This document shows, piece by piece, positions 46,032 to 54,954 of a stretch of DNA of 64,000 nt. Position numbers and translations under genes: made by a program. Origin of the DNA: Legionella quinlivanii (GTDB lineage Bacteria > Pseudomonadota > Gammaproteobacteria > Legionellales > Legionellaceae). The notes under the pieces were generated by a model, which had not been told where the DNA came from, did not search any database, and saw nothing but the letters and a program-made list of their open reading frames with translations. Position 1 is the first letter of the stretch. Every line of letters starts with the position of its first letter. Location of the stretch: contig NZ_MVJN01000004.1 of assembly GCF_003265995.1 (NCBI RefSeq), positions 62,001 through 126,000 on the forward strand, written 5' to 3'.

Positions 46032-48125
46032 ATGTTCATGCAATTAAAAGGATTCATGGTAAGTATACGCCTAAGCATCATTACCCTCTTTGTTCTGCTA
46101 TTAGGGTTAATCGGCTTTGCAATTATGTTTATCAATTATCGCGCTTTAAATCAAATCCTTGGTGCAAGCGAAAAAAATCTCATTCTTGAAACGACTCTAC
46201 TGCTGAATGAACGCATTCATAATTACTTGCATCCCTTGAACCGGGATCTGCAAAAAATGAAAAATTTATTAAAAGAAAAGATTATTGACCCTATCGATCC
46301 GAAAGAATTTGACAAATACCTCCTCGAATCAATTCGTGATACCCCGCAATTATTTATGATTTATTATGGAACCAAAGAAGGCGACTTCTATGGGGTCGAC
46401 CGCACGCAAAAAAATATCATTGGCTTAAATCATATTTTAAACACCAATGTTCCCCCTATCAAAGAACGCTATGAATACAATGAACAAGGCCAGCTGATTG
46501 AAACAGTAACGCTTCACGACTATGACCCGCGCCTGCGCCCCTGGTATCTGGAAGCGGAGGCTATAAGAAAACCCACCTGGACTAATGTATATCAATTCGT
46601 AAATTTTGGTAACTATAAAAGTACTGTGTATGGCGTTACTGCAGCAATACCTGTCTATAACAAAAATGATAAATTTATTGGAGTCTTCGCGATGGATTTG
46701 TCCATCGAAGGGATCCAGACTTTCATTAATCAGCTCAATCTCACCCAAAACTCACTGATTTATGTCACTGATAATAGCAAACAAGTGATCGCTTATCGCA
46801 TCCCTCATGAAAAGAAAGATCTTGTTATAGACAAAAACCATCTCGCCTATCATTTGAAAAAACTTGATATCCCTTCATCAATTTTAAATAAAACGACCGG
46901 CTTGTTTGAAGTGAGCTCTTTTAAGCATGAAGGCGAGGAGTATTTCCTCATTCATCGACCGATTATGGAATCGCATCAATCAAAACCCTGGTACATCACG
47001 ATTATTGTTCCGGCCAGTGATGTGTTAGCTCCGTTGAGAACCCTGCGCCTTCATACCTTGTTATGGACAGCCTGCGTATTATTACTGGGCATTCTCATTG
47101 CCCGCGTTTTCTCACAACGGATTTCAAAACCTATTATTCAGATTGCAAATGAAGCCCAGCAGATAGCCCGTCTTGACATACAGCAAAGACCGCCTATAAA
47201 GACGCTGATCAAAGAAATTAATTATATGGATACCAGTCTTACTCATATGCAATCCAGCCTTTTATCGTTTCAGCGCTATGTGCCGAGCAGTCTAGTAAAG
47301 CAACTGATTCTAAGCGGAAAAATTGCAGAAATGGGCGGTGAGCGCCAGGAAATCACCGTACTGTTTTCGGATATTAAAAGTTTTACAAATTTGACAGAAC
47401 AATCAAGTCCGGAACAATTAATCACGTATCTATCCAATTATTTTCAGGCGATGACCGAAGCCGTTATCGTGCACGAGGGAATACTGGATAAATACATTGG
47501 TGATGCCATTATGGCGCTGTGGAATGCGCCTCTTAGTGACCCAGAGCATGCTTTGCATGCCTGCCAGACAGCTATTGATATGGCTCAACGCCTAAAGATT
47601 ACCAATCAGCTCAATCAGCAGAATAATTTTCCTCTGTTCCATATTCGCATTGGAATCAATTCAGGTGAGGCGATTGTCGGCAATGTCGGCTCTGAAGAAA
47701 GACTCAGTTATACAGCCCTGGGTGACACAGTGAACGTTGCAAGCCGCCTTGAAGCCGTGAACAAACTGTATCATACTCAGGTCATTGTCAGCGAAAGCAC
47801 TTTCAAACAGGTTGCCGATCAGTTTAATTTTCGCCTGCTTGATGAGGTTGCGGTTCGTGGTAAGCAGGAAAGTACCCGTATTTATGAACTTATTACTGAC
47901 GACAACATCCAGAATCTGGACCAATACAAAGCAACATTCACCAAAGCGTTTAGCTATTATCAGCAAGGCGAATGGTTAAATGCGCTTAATCTGTTTGAAA
48001 CACTTACCCCAGTCTATCCCGATGATCAATTGGCCAGTGTGTATATAAAACGTTGCCAGGCATTTCTCAATTCACCGGTTTCTGAATGGGATGGCATCTG
48101 GCGTCTGGGAGGACCAGGCACATAA
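46032..48125 (+). CDS. Membrane class III nucleotide cyclase with extracytoplasmic Cache-type sensor
   Basis: A 697-aa protein; ATG 46032 or 46038 is likely, the latter with GAGAA six bases before. The N-terminal transmembrane helix (LSIITLFVLLLGLIGFAIM) is followed by a periplasmic dCache-like sensor of about 290 residues (RPWYLEAEAIRKPTWTNVY is typical). A second helix near residue 345 and a HAMP-like linker lead to the cyclase domain (about 435-625). Catalytic residues are present: metal aspartates 447 (FSDIKSF) and 491 (YIGDAIM), Lys487 and Asp565 with Asn568 and Arg572 (LGDTVNVASRL). The Lys/Asp pair indicates ATP, hence cAMP, as product. L. pneumophila encodes several such cyclases. Confidence 0.92.
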   Translation: MFMQLKGFMVSIRLSIITLFVLLLGLIGFAIMFINYRALNQILGASEKNLILETTLLLNERIHNYLHPLNRDLQKMKNLLKEKIIDPIDPKEFDKYLLESIRDTPQLFMIYYGTKEGDFYGVDRTQKNIIGLNHILNTNVPPIKERYEYNEQGQLIETVTLHDYDPRLRPWYLEAEAIRKPTWTNVYQFVNFGNYKSTVYGVTAAIPVYNKNDKFIGVFAMDLSIEGIQTFINQLNLTQNSLIYVTDNSKQVIAYRIPHEKKDLVIDKNHLAYHLKKLDIPSSILNKTTGLFEVSSFKHEGEEYFLIHRPIMESHQSKPWYITIIVPASDVLAPLRTLRLHTLLWTACVLLLGILIARVFSQRISKPIIQIANEAQQIARLDIQQRPPIKTLIKEINYMDTSLTHMQSSLLSFQRYVPSSLVKQLILSGKIAEMGGERQEITVLFSDIKSFTNLTEQSSPEQLITYLSNYFQAMTEAVIVHEGILDKYIGDAIMALWNAPLSDPEHALHACQTAIDMAQRLKITNQLNQQNNFPLFHIRIGINSGEAIVGNVGSEERLSYTALGDTVNVASRLEAVNKLYHTQVIVSESTFKQVADQFNFRLLDEVAVRGKQESTRIYELITDDNIQNLDQYKATFTKAFSYYQQGEWLNALNLFETLTPVYPDDQLASVYIKRCQAFLNSPVSEWDGIWRLGGPGT

Positions 48126-48158
48126 GCCGAAAGATTTGCAAACGAGGATTTATAAAAC

Positions 48159-48251
48159 ATGAATAGAACAATCACGCTAATTGCAGTCATTATTTTAATA
48201 TTAAGCGGGATTTATTACAGCCTGCCGTTTTTCGGAATCAACATCATTTAA
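48159..48251 (+). CDS. Thirty-residue single-pass membrane peptide
   Basis: ATG 48159 follows AACGAGGATT (GAGGA about ten bases upstream). The peptide is a three- to five-residue polar start (MNRTI), a hydrophobic helix (LIAVIILILSG) and a short aromatic tail (YYSLPFFGI). It lies 33 bases after the cyclase stop on the same strand, so it may be cotranscribed, and its last bases overlap the end of the convergent MFS gene. Evidence is the ribosome binding site, the single clean helix and position. A chance frame remains possible. Confidence 0.45.
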   Translation: MNRTITLIAVIILILSGIYYSLPFFGINII

Positions 48252-49612
48252 TCCGCGTTGCGACAGACTTCCTGTTTATTCAACAACGCTGGCGCACGAC
48301 GCAGATCAGGCTGAAAATGAAATAATCTGAGCCAAAAGACGCTGCTTATCAGGATTAAAACTCCTCCTGATAACAGAGCATAGGCAGCATGAGACTTTAG
48401 AAAATAAAAGTAGACAGGAGGTAATATCAAAGCACAAATGATCTGAGGAAAAGTAATACTCATATTAAAGATACCTAGATAGGTACCGATACTTTCCCTG
48501 GGCAAAAATTTTGACAACACCACATAAGGTAAAGAGATTAAACTTCCCCACATTATTCCAATACAAATTGATGAAAAGATAAGGCTGGTTGAAGAACTTA
48601 CAAAACCAATTAGACCCACGCCTATACCGCCGCCAAATAATGCGAATCCATGCAAAGTCTCGACTCTTATATATTTTGAGAATATAAAAACGAGCATAGT
48701 AAACATAAGACTAACGTATTGATAGAGCGAAAAATAAAATGAGCTGTCAAGGCTGGCAGCCTTCATTAAATGAAGATTTTCATTAGACGAACCGGTATAG
48801 GGAAAATGATAATTTTCCTGAGCGATACATAAGCTAAAATATAGCCAAAATATGAAAACTCCCATCCAGGATATGCTGTGAATTATTAATAACTTCAAAA
48901 ATAAGGAATCGGCTTTTTTGATTTCCTTGCGTATGCCTTTAATACTGACTGCAAGCTCCCTTAGCAATTTACAGAACAGGCCAAAATCAAGTTTAAGCAA
49001 ATTTACCGGTTTTTCGTCTACTTTTCTAAGGAAGAAAAACACAACAATTATGAATAAAACTCCACAAGTAACATAGGAGATACTTAGATTCAATGGGAGC
49101 GCAAAATCACTTGATTCAATAGCAATAATTTTATGCACTGCAATCGGTAGAAAAGCACCTAAAACACCACCAAGTCCGGCAAAAAAAGCCTCAGCTGAAA
49201 ATGCCTGCATACGGGTTTTATCTTCCTGAAAGCTATCCGCAGTCAGGGCGCGAAGTCCTTCTGCACTGCCATTGAGACTGCAGTCGATAAAGAAAGTAAA
49301 TAGCACAATATTAAATAGCGAGCTTTGCAAAGGCAATAAACAAAATGAAAAAGCGCCGACTAATCCCCACACCAGAATATAGGGCTTTCTTCGTCCAATT
49401 TTAGTTACCGATTTATCGCTGATATACCCAATCAAAGGTTGTATAAAAACACCGGTTAATGGCGGAATTAACCAGAGCAAAGGCAATATAAAATCGTTTG
49501 CTCCCGAAATTTTAAAAAGCGCACTCAAATTTGATAATTGGAAAGTGAATCCAAAATTAATGGAAAAAGATAACAATGCGAGGTATAGAAAAGTCCTTTT
49601 CATCTGCAACAT
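48248..49612 (-). CDS. MFS sugar transporter (SLC45/GPH-like)
   Basis: This 454-aa protein has about twelve hydrophobic segments. QPLIGYISDKSVTKIGRRKPYI (residues about 60-80) is the form of the MFS motif A seen in the SLC45/sucrose-transporter and GPH branch. TADSFQEDKTRMQAFS and the long central loop (residues about 190-240) also fit. Members bring in sucrose, maltose or other disaccharides with protons or cations. The gene is transcribed divergently from the glgE operon across a 123-base gap, so import of trehalose or maltose to feed TreS is a reasonable but unproven role. ATG 49612 is chosen; ATG 49603 is possible. Confidence 0.85.
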   Translation of the reverse strand: MLQMKRTFLYLALLSFSINFGFTFQLSNLSALFKISGANDFILPLLWLIPPLTGVFIQPLIGYISDKSVTKIGRRKPYILVWGLVGAFSFCLLPLQSSLFNIVLFTFFIDCSLNGSAEGLRALTADSFQEDKTRMQAFSAEAFFAGLGGVLGAFLPIAVHKIIAIESSDFALPLNLSISYVTCGVLFIIVVFFFLRKVDEKPVNLLKLDFGLFCKLLRELAVSIKGIRKEIKKADSLFLKLLIIHSISWMGVFIFWLYFSLCIAQENYHFPYTGSSNENLHLMKAASLDSSFYFSLYQYVSLMFTMLVFIFSKYIRVETLHGFALFGGGIGVGLIGFVSSSTSLIFSSICIGIMWGSLISLPYVVLSKFLPRESIGTYLGIFNMSITFPQIICALILPPVYFYFLKSHAAYALLSGGVLILISSVFWLRLFHFQPDLRRAPALLNKQEVCRNAD

Positions 49613-49735
49613 TTAAAATTCCAATTAGGTCGTCAGGTAAATAAAAATAGTGTAGCATCAGATAATTAGCAAATATTGTTTTATAAAATTCATTGTATTC
49701 CAAATCAAAGGACCCTGTAAAGAGGACAATAAATC

Positions 49736-51694
49736 ATGAGTAGTTCACTAAAAAACATTGAAGGATTGAAACGAGTTTTTATTACTAGGGTTAACCCTAG
49801 TATTGATAATGGAAAATATCAGGTGAAACGAATCCTGAATGATATTATCATTATAGATGCTGATATTTTCACGGATGGAATCGATGAAATATATGCAGAA
49901 TTAGTTTACAAACATGAGTCCGAAGATAAATGGAAAAGAGTAAAGTTCTCTTCTCCTGATAATGATTGCGTTACCGCAAAGTTCCTGGCAAAGAAACTAG
50001 GAATTTATCATTTCACAATTGAGGCATGGATCGATGAGTTTTCAACATGGAAAAAAAGATTTGTCAAAAAAATGCAATTAAAAATGGACGTTGCAAATGA
50101 AAGAGCGATTGGAGTAAACTTTTTTAAAAACTTTATTAAAAAAGACGACAAAACAGCTCAAATAATTGTCGACAAAATTGAGAATGAAAAATCTTACTCA
50201 AAAATCGAAAAATTTTTCTCAAAAAATAATATCAAAAAGTGGCTGAGAGAACATATAACCCCTGCTTTTATAACTCGTTATGAGAAGGTTCTAAGTATTC
50301 GGGTTGATCCTGCTAAAGCTGGATTCAGTGCCTGGTACGAAGTGTTTCCACGATCTGTTTCCTCATCAGGTCAGCATGGAAGTTTTCAGGATTTGATTAA
50401 CTATCTTCCCCATATTAAGGAATTAGGTTTTGATGTAATTTATCTTCCTCCGATTCATCCTATTGGTAAAACCAATCGTAAAGGTAAAAATAATTCAGTT
50501 ACCGCAATGGAGCATGAGCCAGGCAGCCCTTGGGCGATAGGCAGCACGGAGGGAGGTCATAAGGCTATCCATCCAGAACTGGGCAGTTATACAGACCTCA
50601 GGGAATTGATTAATAAAGCCCGCACATTAGGTATCGACATTGCCCTTGATTTCGCACTTCAATGCAGTCCGGACCATCCGTATCTGCATGAACACCCGGA
50701 ATGGTTCAAACATTTACCGGATGGCTCACTGCAATATGCTGAAAATCCACCTAAAAAATATCAGGACATTTACCCTTTAAATTTTGGCTCTGAACAATGG
50801 CAGGCCATGTGGCTGGAGTTTAAATCGATTATAGACTACTGGATCAAAGCCGGAATCACTTTGTTTCGGGTAGACAATCCTCATACCAAGCCTTTTATTT
50901 TCTGGGAATGGCTGATTCAGGAAATAAAAAAAGAGCACCCTGAAGTCTTATTTTTGTCGGAAGCGTTTACCCGTCCCAAGGTAATGTATCATTTGGCTAA
51001 ATGTGGTTTTAGTCAATCTTATACCTATTTCACATGGCGCAATACAAAAGAAGAATTGACTTCCTATATGGAAGAGTTGGTTTCTCAACCGGTTTCTGAT
51101 TTCTTCAGACCCAACTTCTGGGCGAATACCCCTGACATTCTACCCGAATGTCTGCAAACAGGCGGGCAGCCTGCATTCATTGCGCGCTTCATTCTGGCGG
51201 CCACTTTAAGCAGTAATTATGGGCTTTATGGCCCTGTTTATGAAAATTGTATTAATACCCCCCTGCATGAAGGAGCTGAGGAATATCTTGACTCTGAAAA
51301 ATATGAGATCAAACGACATATGAAGAGCAGTCAGAATATTGATGCAATCATCTCAAGAGTCAATCACATACGAAAAGATCATCCGGCTTTACAGAATACA
51401 CAGTCTATTCGCTTTCACACTACAGATAACCCACAACTGATTTGCTACAGCAAACACTGTGAAGAAAGTCGGGATCATATGCTTATTGTGGTTAATCTTG
51501 ACTATCAGTATAAGCAATCAGGGTTTATTGACATTAAGCGGAATAATCTTCCACTTCCGGGAGATGACTTTGTGGTACATGACTTACTGCATGATGAAAC
51601 CTATCAGTGGCATACGGGTTCCTGTTATGTAGAACTGGATCCAGCCAAAGCTCGTTGTGCACACATATTTCATATCAGAGAGAATCCAACATGA
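49736..51694 (+). CDS. glgE: Alpha-1,4-glucan:maltose-1-phosphate maltosyltransferase
   Basis: A 652-aa protein that extends alpha-1,4-glucan with maltosyl units from maltose-1-phosphate. The N-terminal beta domain (about 1-190) precedes a GH13 barrel. VIYLPPIHPIGKTNRKGKNN and EGGHKAIHPELG are characteristic of GlgE. The nucleophile Asp380 lies in FRVDNPHTKP and the acid/base Glu409 in FLSEAFTRPK, 29 residues apart as in the Streptomyces enzyme (394 and 423). AGAGG about ten bases before ATG 49736 is the ribosome binding site. First gene of the operon; its stop overlaps the next start as ATGA. Confidence 0.96.
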   Translation: MSSSLKNIEGLKRVFITRVNPSIDNGKYQVKRILNDIIIIDADIFTDGIDEIYAELVYKHESEDKWKRVKFSSPDNDCVTAKFLAKKLGIYHFTIEAWIDEFSTWKKRFVKKMQLKMDVANERAIGVNFFKNFIKKDDKTAQIIVDKIENEKSYSKIEKFFSKNNIKKWLREHITPAFITRYEKVLSIRVDPAKAGFSAWYEVFPRSVSSSGQHGSFQDLINYLPHIKELGFDVIYLPPIHPIGKTNRKGKNNSVTAMEHEPGSPWAIGSTEGGHKAIHPELGSYTDLRELINKARTLGIDIALDFALQCSPDHPYLHEHPEWFKHLPDGSLQYAENPPKKYQDIYPLNFGSEQWQAMWLEFKSIIDYWIKAGITLFRVDNPHTKPFIFWEWLIQEIKKEHPEVLFLSEAFTRPKVMYHLAKCGFSQSYTYFTWRNTKEELTSYMEELVSQPVSDFFRPNFWANTPDILPECLQTGGQPAFIARFILAATLSSNYGLYGPVYENCINTPLHEGAEEYLDSEKYEIKRHMKSSQNIDAIISRVNHIRKDHPALQNTQSIRFHTTDNPQLICYSKHCEESRDHMLIVVNLDYQYKQSGFIDIKRNNLPLPGDDFVVHDLLHDETYQWHTGSCYVELDPAKARCAHIFHIRENPT

Positions 51695-54600
51695 GCAAGG
51701 ATAGCCAATCCAGAGAACGTATTGACTGGTATAAAGACGCAGTCATTTATCAAATTCACATCCGCAGTTTTTTTGACAGCAATGACGATGGGATTGGTGA
51801 TTTTCAAGGATTGATAAAAAAACTCGATTATCTGAAATTTCTGGGAATTAATGCCGTCTGGCTTCTGCCTTTTTACCCCTCACCACTTAAAGATGAAGGC
51901 TATGATATTGCGGACTATAGCAGCATTAATCCCATTTATGGTTCTTTAAAAGACTTTAAAGCCCTGCTGAAAGAAGCCCATCATCGTAATATTAGAATTA
52001 TTACCGAACTGGTAATCAATCATACCAGCAATGCACACCCATGGTTTCAAAAATCACGGCGGGCAAAGCCTGGCTCCTACTGGCGGAATTTTTACACCTG
52101 GAGTAATGATGCCAGCGAATATGGCGACGCGCGCATTATTTTTCGTGATTTTGAAACCTCAAATTGGGCATGGGATCCTGTAGCGAAAGCCTATTACTGG
52201 CATCGCTTTTACTCGCATCAGCCCGATTTGAACTACGATAATCCGAATGTTCAGAAAGAAGTTTTTAAAATTGTCGACTTCTGGTTAAACCTGGGCGTTG
52301 ACGGTTTAAGGCTTGATGCCATTCCCTACCTGTTTCAAAGAGAAGGTACAAGTTGTGAAAATCTGCCTGAAACCCACGAATTTTTAAAAAAGCTAAGCGC
52401 TCATGTCAAACATAAATTTCCCAATCGCCTTTTGTTAGCAGAGGCTAATCAGTGGCCTGACGATGCCGTACAATATTTTGGCCAGGGGGACGAATGTCAG
52501 ATGGCCTTTCACTTCCCACTGATGCCAAGAATGTACATGGCTGTCAAAATGGAAGATCGCTTTCCACTCATTGATATTATTGAACAGACTCCGGCGATTC
52601 CCGAAAACTGTCAGTGGGCTATCTTTCTTCGCAACCATGACGAATTAACTCTTGAAATGGTTACCGATGAAGAGCGTGACTACATGTACCGCATGTATGC
52701 CCAGGACCAGCAAATGCGAATCAATCTGGGAATACGCAGACGGTTGGCCCCTTTGCTTGATGGCGACAGGCGGCGAATTGAATTATTAAATGCCATGCTG
52801 TTTTCCCTGCCAGGCACTCCTATTATTTATTATGGCGATGAAATTGGTATGGGAGACAATATTTATCTTGGCGATCGAAATGGAGTCAGAACGCCCATGC
52901 AATGGTCAGCTGATTTAAACGCTGGCTTCTCTAAGGCAACCCCGCAAAAGCTTTACTCGCCAGTCATTATTGATCCGGAATATAATTATCAGGCAGTCAA
53001 TGTTGAGCTGCAATTACAAAATTCCCACTCTTTATTATGGTGGATGAAACGTACCATCGAAGTACGAAATAGTTATCTTGCTTTTTCGCGGGGAACGATT
53101 GAATTGTTAACCGCTGAAAATCCCAAAATTCTCGCATTTTATCGAACTTATGAAGAGCAGCGCTTACTGGTATTGATTAATCTATCAAAAAATATTCAAT
53201 CCACTTTTCTTGATTTGTCCAGTTTCGTTAATTTTAAACTGCTGGAAGTATTTGGAAAAAATCAATTTCCATCGATACAGGAAACACCCTATTTCTTCGT
53301 GCTTCCAGCCTATGGATTTCTATGGCTTGAATTACAGAAACCAGAATCCGTTGTTTCAGATAAGCGAAAAAAGGATGAAATAGAAATCAAAAAGGATCTT
53401 TCAGAAATTTTTGAAGGAAAAGCAAAAAGCAAGCTTGAAACTGTATTGGAAAATTACATTATTAATTGCCGTTGGTATCGTTCAAAAAACCATAAGATCA
53501 CCAGGCTCTCGATTTACGATTCTATTCTGGCACTGAAAAAACCAACCCCTGTTTATCTGTTAATTATCCTGGTTGAATATAAAGACAAGGAAGCGGAAAA
53601 ATATTCTCTGTTCATTACCAGAGAAGAAGATCATCATGAAATCAGCCAAACCGCCACTCAAAAAGTTATATGTACTCTAAAAACAGAAATGCAATCGGCG
53701 TATTTGGTAGATGCCGCACATATTCCTTCTTTATGGAGCGAATTATTTAATTTATTCGGCTCCAATCGTCAGTTGAAGGGGGCTCGGGGTAAACTTTCGA
53801 TAATGCCTAACCGCGGGTATAAGAAACACCTTTTGTCAGAAAGCAATTTTCAAAAAGAACCCATCAATGCCGAGCAATCCAATACATCCATACGATACAA
53901 TGCTGCATTGTTTAAATTATATCGCCGCTGTGAAACAGGTATTAATCCTGAAGTAGAAATTACCGAATTACTCATGAAAAAGAGTAATTTCCGCTTGCCC
54001 AAAATCCTTTCTCATTTGCAGTATGAGGATCAGGGGAAACCGGTTACCCTGGGTATTATCCAGGAACATATACCAAATGAAGGGGATGCCTGGGCTTACA
54101 GTATCAACCATTTAAATAATTTGCTGGAAGAAGGAAACAGCGGCTCGCTGGTTTTTCCAGCAGTGGATTTGCCCTGGCATAAACTGGTATCGGTTCCTGA
54201 ACAGGTAAGCCAAATGCTGGGGATTTATTCGACTTCCATAGAAAAACTGGCCGAAAAAACAGCCGCCATGCATATCGCTTTAGCCGAATCCTCCTCGAGC
54301 TCGGATTTTAAACAGGAAGATTTCAATTGGTTTGATCAGCGTAGTCTCTATCAGTCCCTGCGTTCTATTCTTACTAAAGCTAAAAAGCATCTTAGTTCAT
54401 TAAAATCATCGCTTGAACCTGTGATATACAGCTCTCTTCAGGACAAACTGGCTGAAAGCCGTTTAAAAGCAACAGTACAATCCCTTTTGAATAAACGTTT
54501 TAATGGTAAAAAAATTCGTTGTCATGGCGATTTTCATCTCGGACAGATTCTTTATACCGGTGATGATTTTATCATTATTGATTATGAAGGAGAGCCTAAC

Positions 54601-54951
54601 CGCCCCTTGTCTGAACGCAAGATAAAACGTTCTCCTCTGAAAGATATTGCCGGAATGCTTCGCTCTTTTCACTATGCCGTTTACACCGTTACGCAAAACA
54701 AAGAGATGGATTTAGCCTTAAAAGAATTATCACCTGAAAAGCTCTATGCCTGGATCTGTCAACTCTATTTAGACAGCTATTTAAATTTCGACGGTATTCG
54801 CAGCTTGCTGCCAGCTGATGAAGGCAACCTGCTATTTTTATTGAAAATTTTTATGCTGGAAAAGGTACTCTATGAAATTGAATATGAGATTAATAACCGT
54901 CCTGACTGGGTTCATGTTCCCTGCAAGGGCCTGATTGCATTATTGGAGTGA
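51691..54951 (+). CDS. treS: Trehalose synthase-maltokinase fusion
   Basis: A 1,086-aa protein with two enzymes. Residues 1-550 are TreS (GH13), which interconverts trehalose and maltose: YQIHIRSFFDSNDDGIGDFQG at the start, nucleophile Asp209 (GLRLDAIPYL), Glu251 (LLAEANQWP) and Asp317 (RNHDEL). Residues about 590-1086 are maltokinase (Mak/Pep2), which makes maltose-1-phosphate with ATP: NCRWYRSKNHK near its start and the kinase catalytic loop HGDFHLGQIL (Asp947) followed by IIDYEGEP. TreS-Mak fusions are known in many bacteria and channel trehalose to GlgE, encoded immediately upstream with ATGA overlap. ATG 51691 is preferred to an earlier in-frame start within glgE. Confidence 0.95.
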   Translation: MSKDSQSRERIDWYKDAVIYQIHIRSFFDSNDDGIGDFQGLIKKLDYLKFLGINAVWLLPFYPSPLKDEGYDIADYSSINPIYGSLKDFKALLKEAHHRNIRIITELVINHTSNAHPWFQKSRRAKPGSYWRNFYTWSNDASEYGDARIIFRDFETSNWAWDPVAKAYYWHRFYSHQPDLNYDNPNVQKEVFKIVDFWLNLGVDGLRLDAIPYLFQREGTSCENLPETHEFLKKLSAHVKHKFPNRLLLAEANQWPDDAVQYFGQGDECQMAFHFPLMPRMYMAVKMEDRFPLIDIIEQTPAIPENCQWAIFLRNHDELTLEMVTDEERDYMYRMYAQDQQMRINLGIRRRLAPLLDGDRRRIELLNAMLFSLPGTPIIYYGDEIGMGDNIYLGDRNGVRTPMQWSADLNAGFSKATPQKLYSPVIIDPEYNYQAVNVELQLQNSHSLLWWMKRTIEVRNSYLAFSRGTIELLTAENPKILAFYRTYEEQRLLVLINLSKNIQSTFLDLSSFVNFKLLEVFGKNQFPSIQETPYFFVLPAYGFLWLELQKPESVVSDKRKKDEIEIKKDLSEIFEGKAKSKLETVLENYIINCRWYRSKNHKITRLSIYDSILALKKPTPVYLLIILVEYKDKEAEKYSLFITREEDHHEISQTATQKVICTLKTEMQSAYLVDAAHIPSLWSELFNLFGSNRQLKGARGKLSIMPNRGYKKHLLSESNFQKEPINAEQSNTSIRYNAALFKLYRRCETGINPEVEITELLMKKSNFRLPKILSHLQYEDQGKPVTLGIIQEHIPNEGDAWAYSINHLNNLLEEGNSGSLVFPAVDLPWHKLVSVPEQVSQMLGIYSTSIEKLAEKTAAMHIALAESSSSSDFKQEDFNWFDQRSLYQSLRSILTKAKKHLSSLKSSLEPVIYSSLQDKLAESRLKATVQSLLNKRFNGKKIRCHGDFHLGQILYTGDDFIIIDYEGEPNRPLSERKIKRSPLKDIAGMLRSFHYAVYTVTQNKEMDLALKELSPEKLYAWICQLYLDSYLNFDGIRSLLPADEGNLLFLLKIFMLEKVLYEIEYEINNRPDWVHVPCKGLIALLE

Positions 54952-54954
54952 TGA

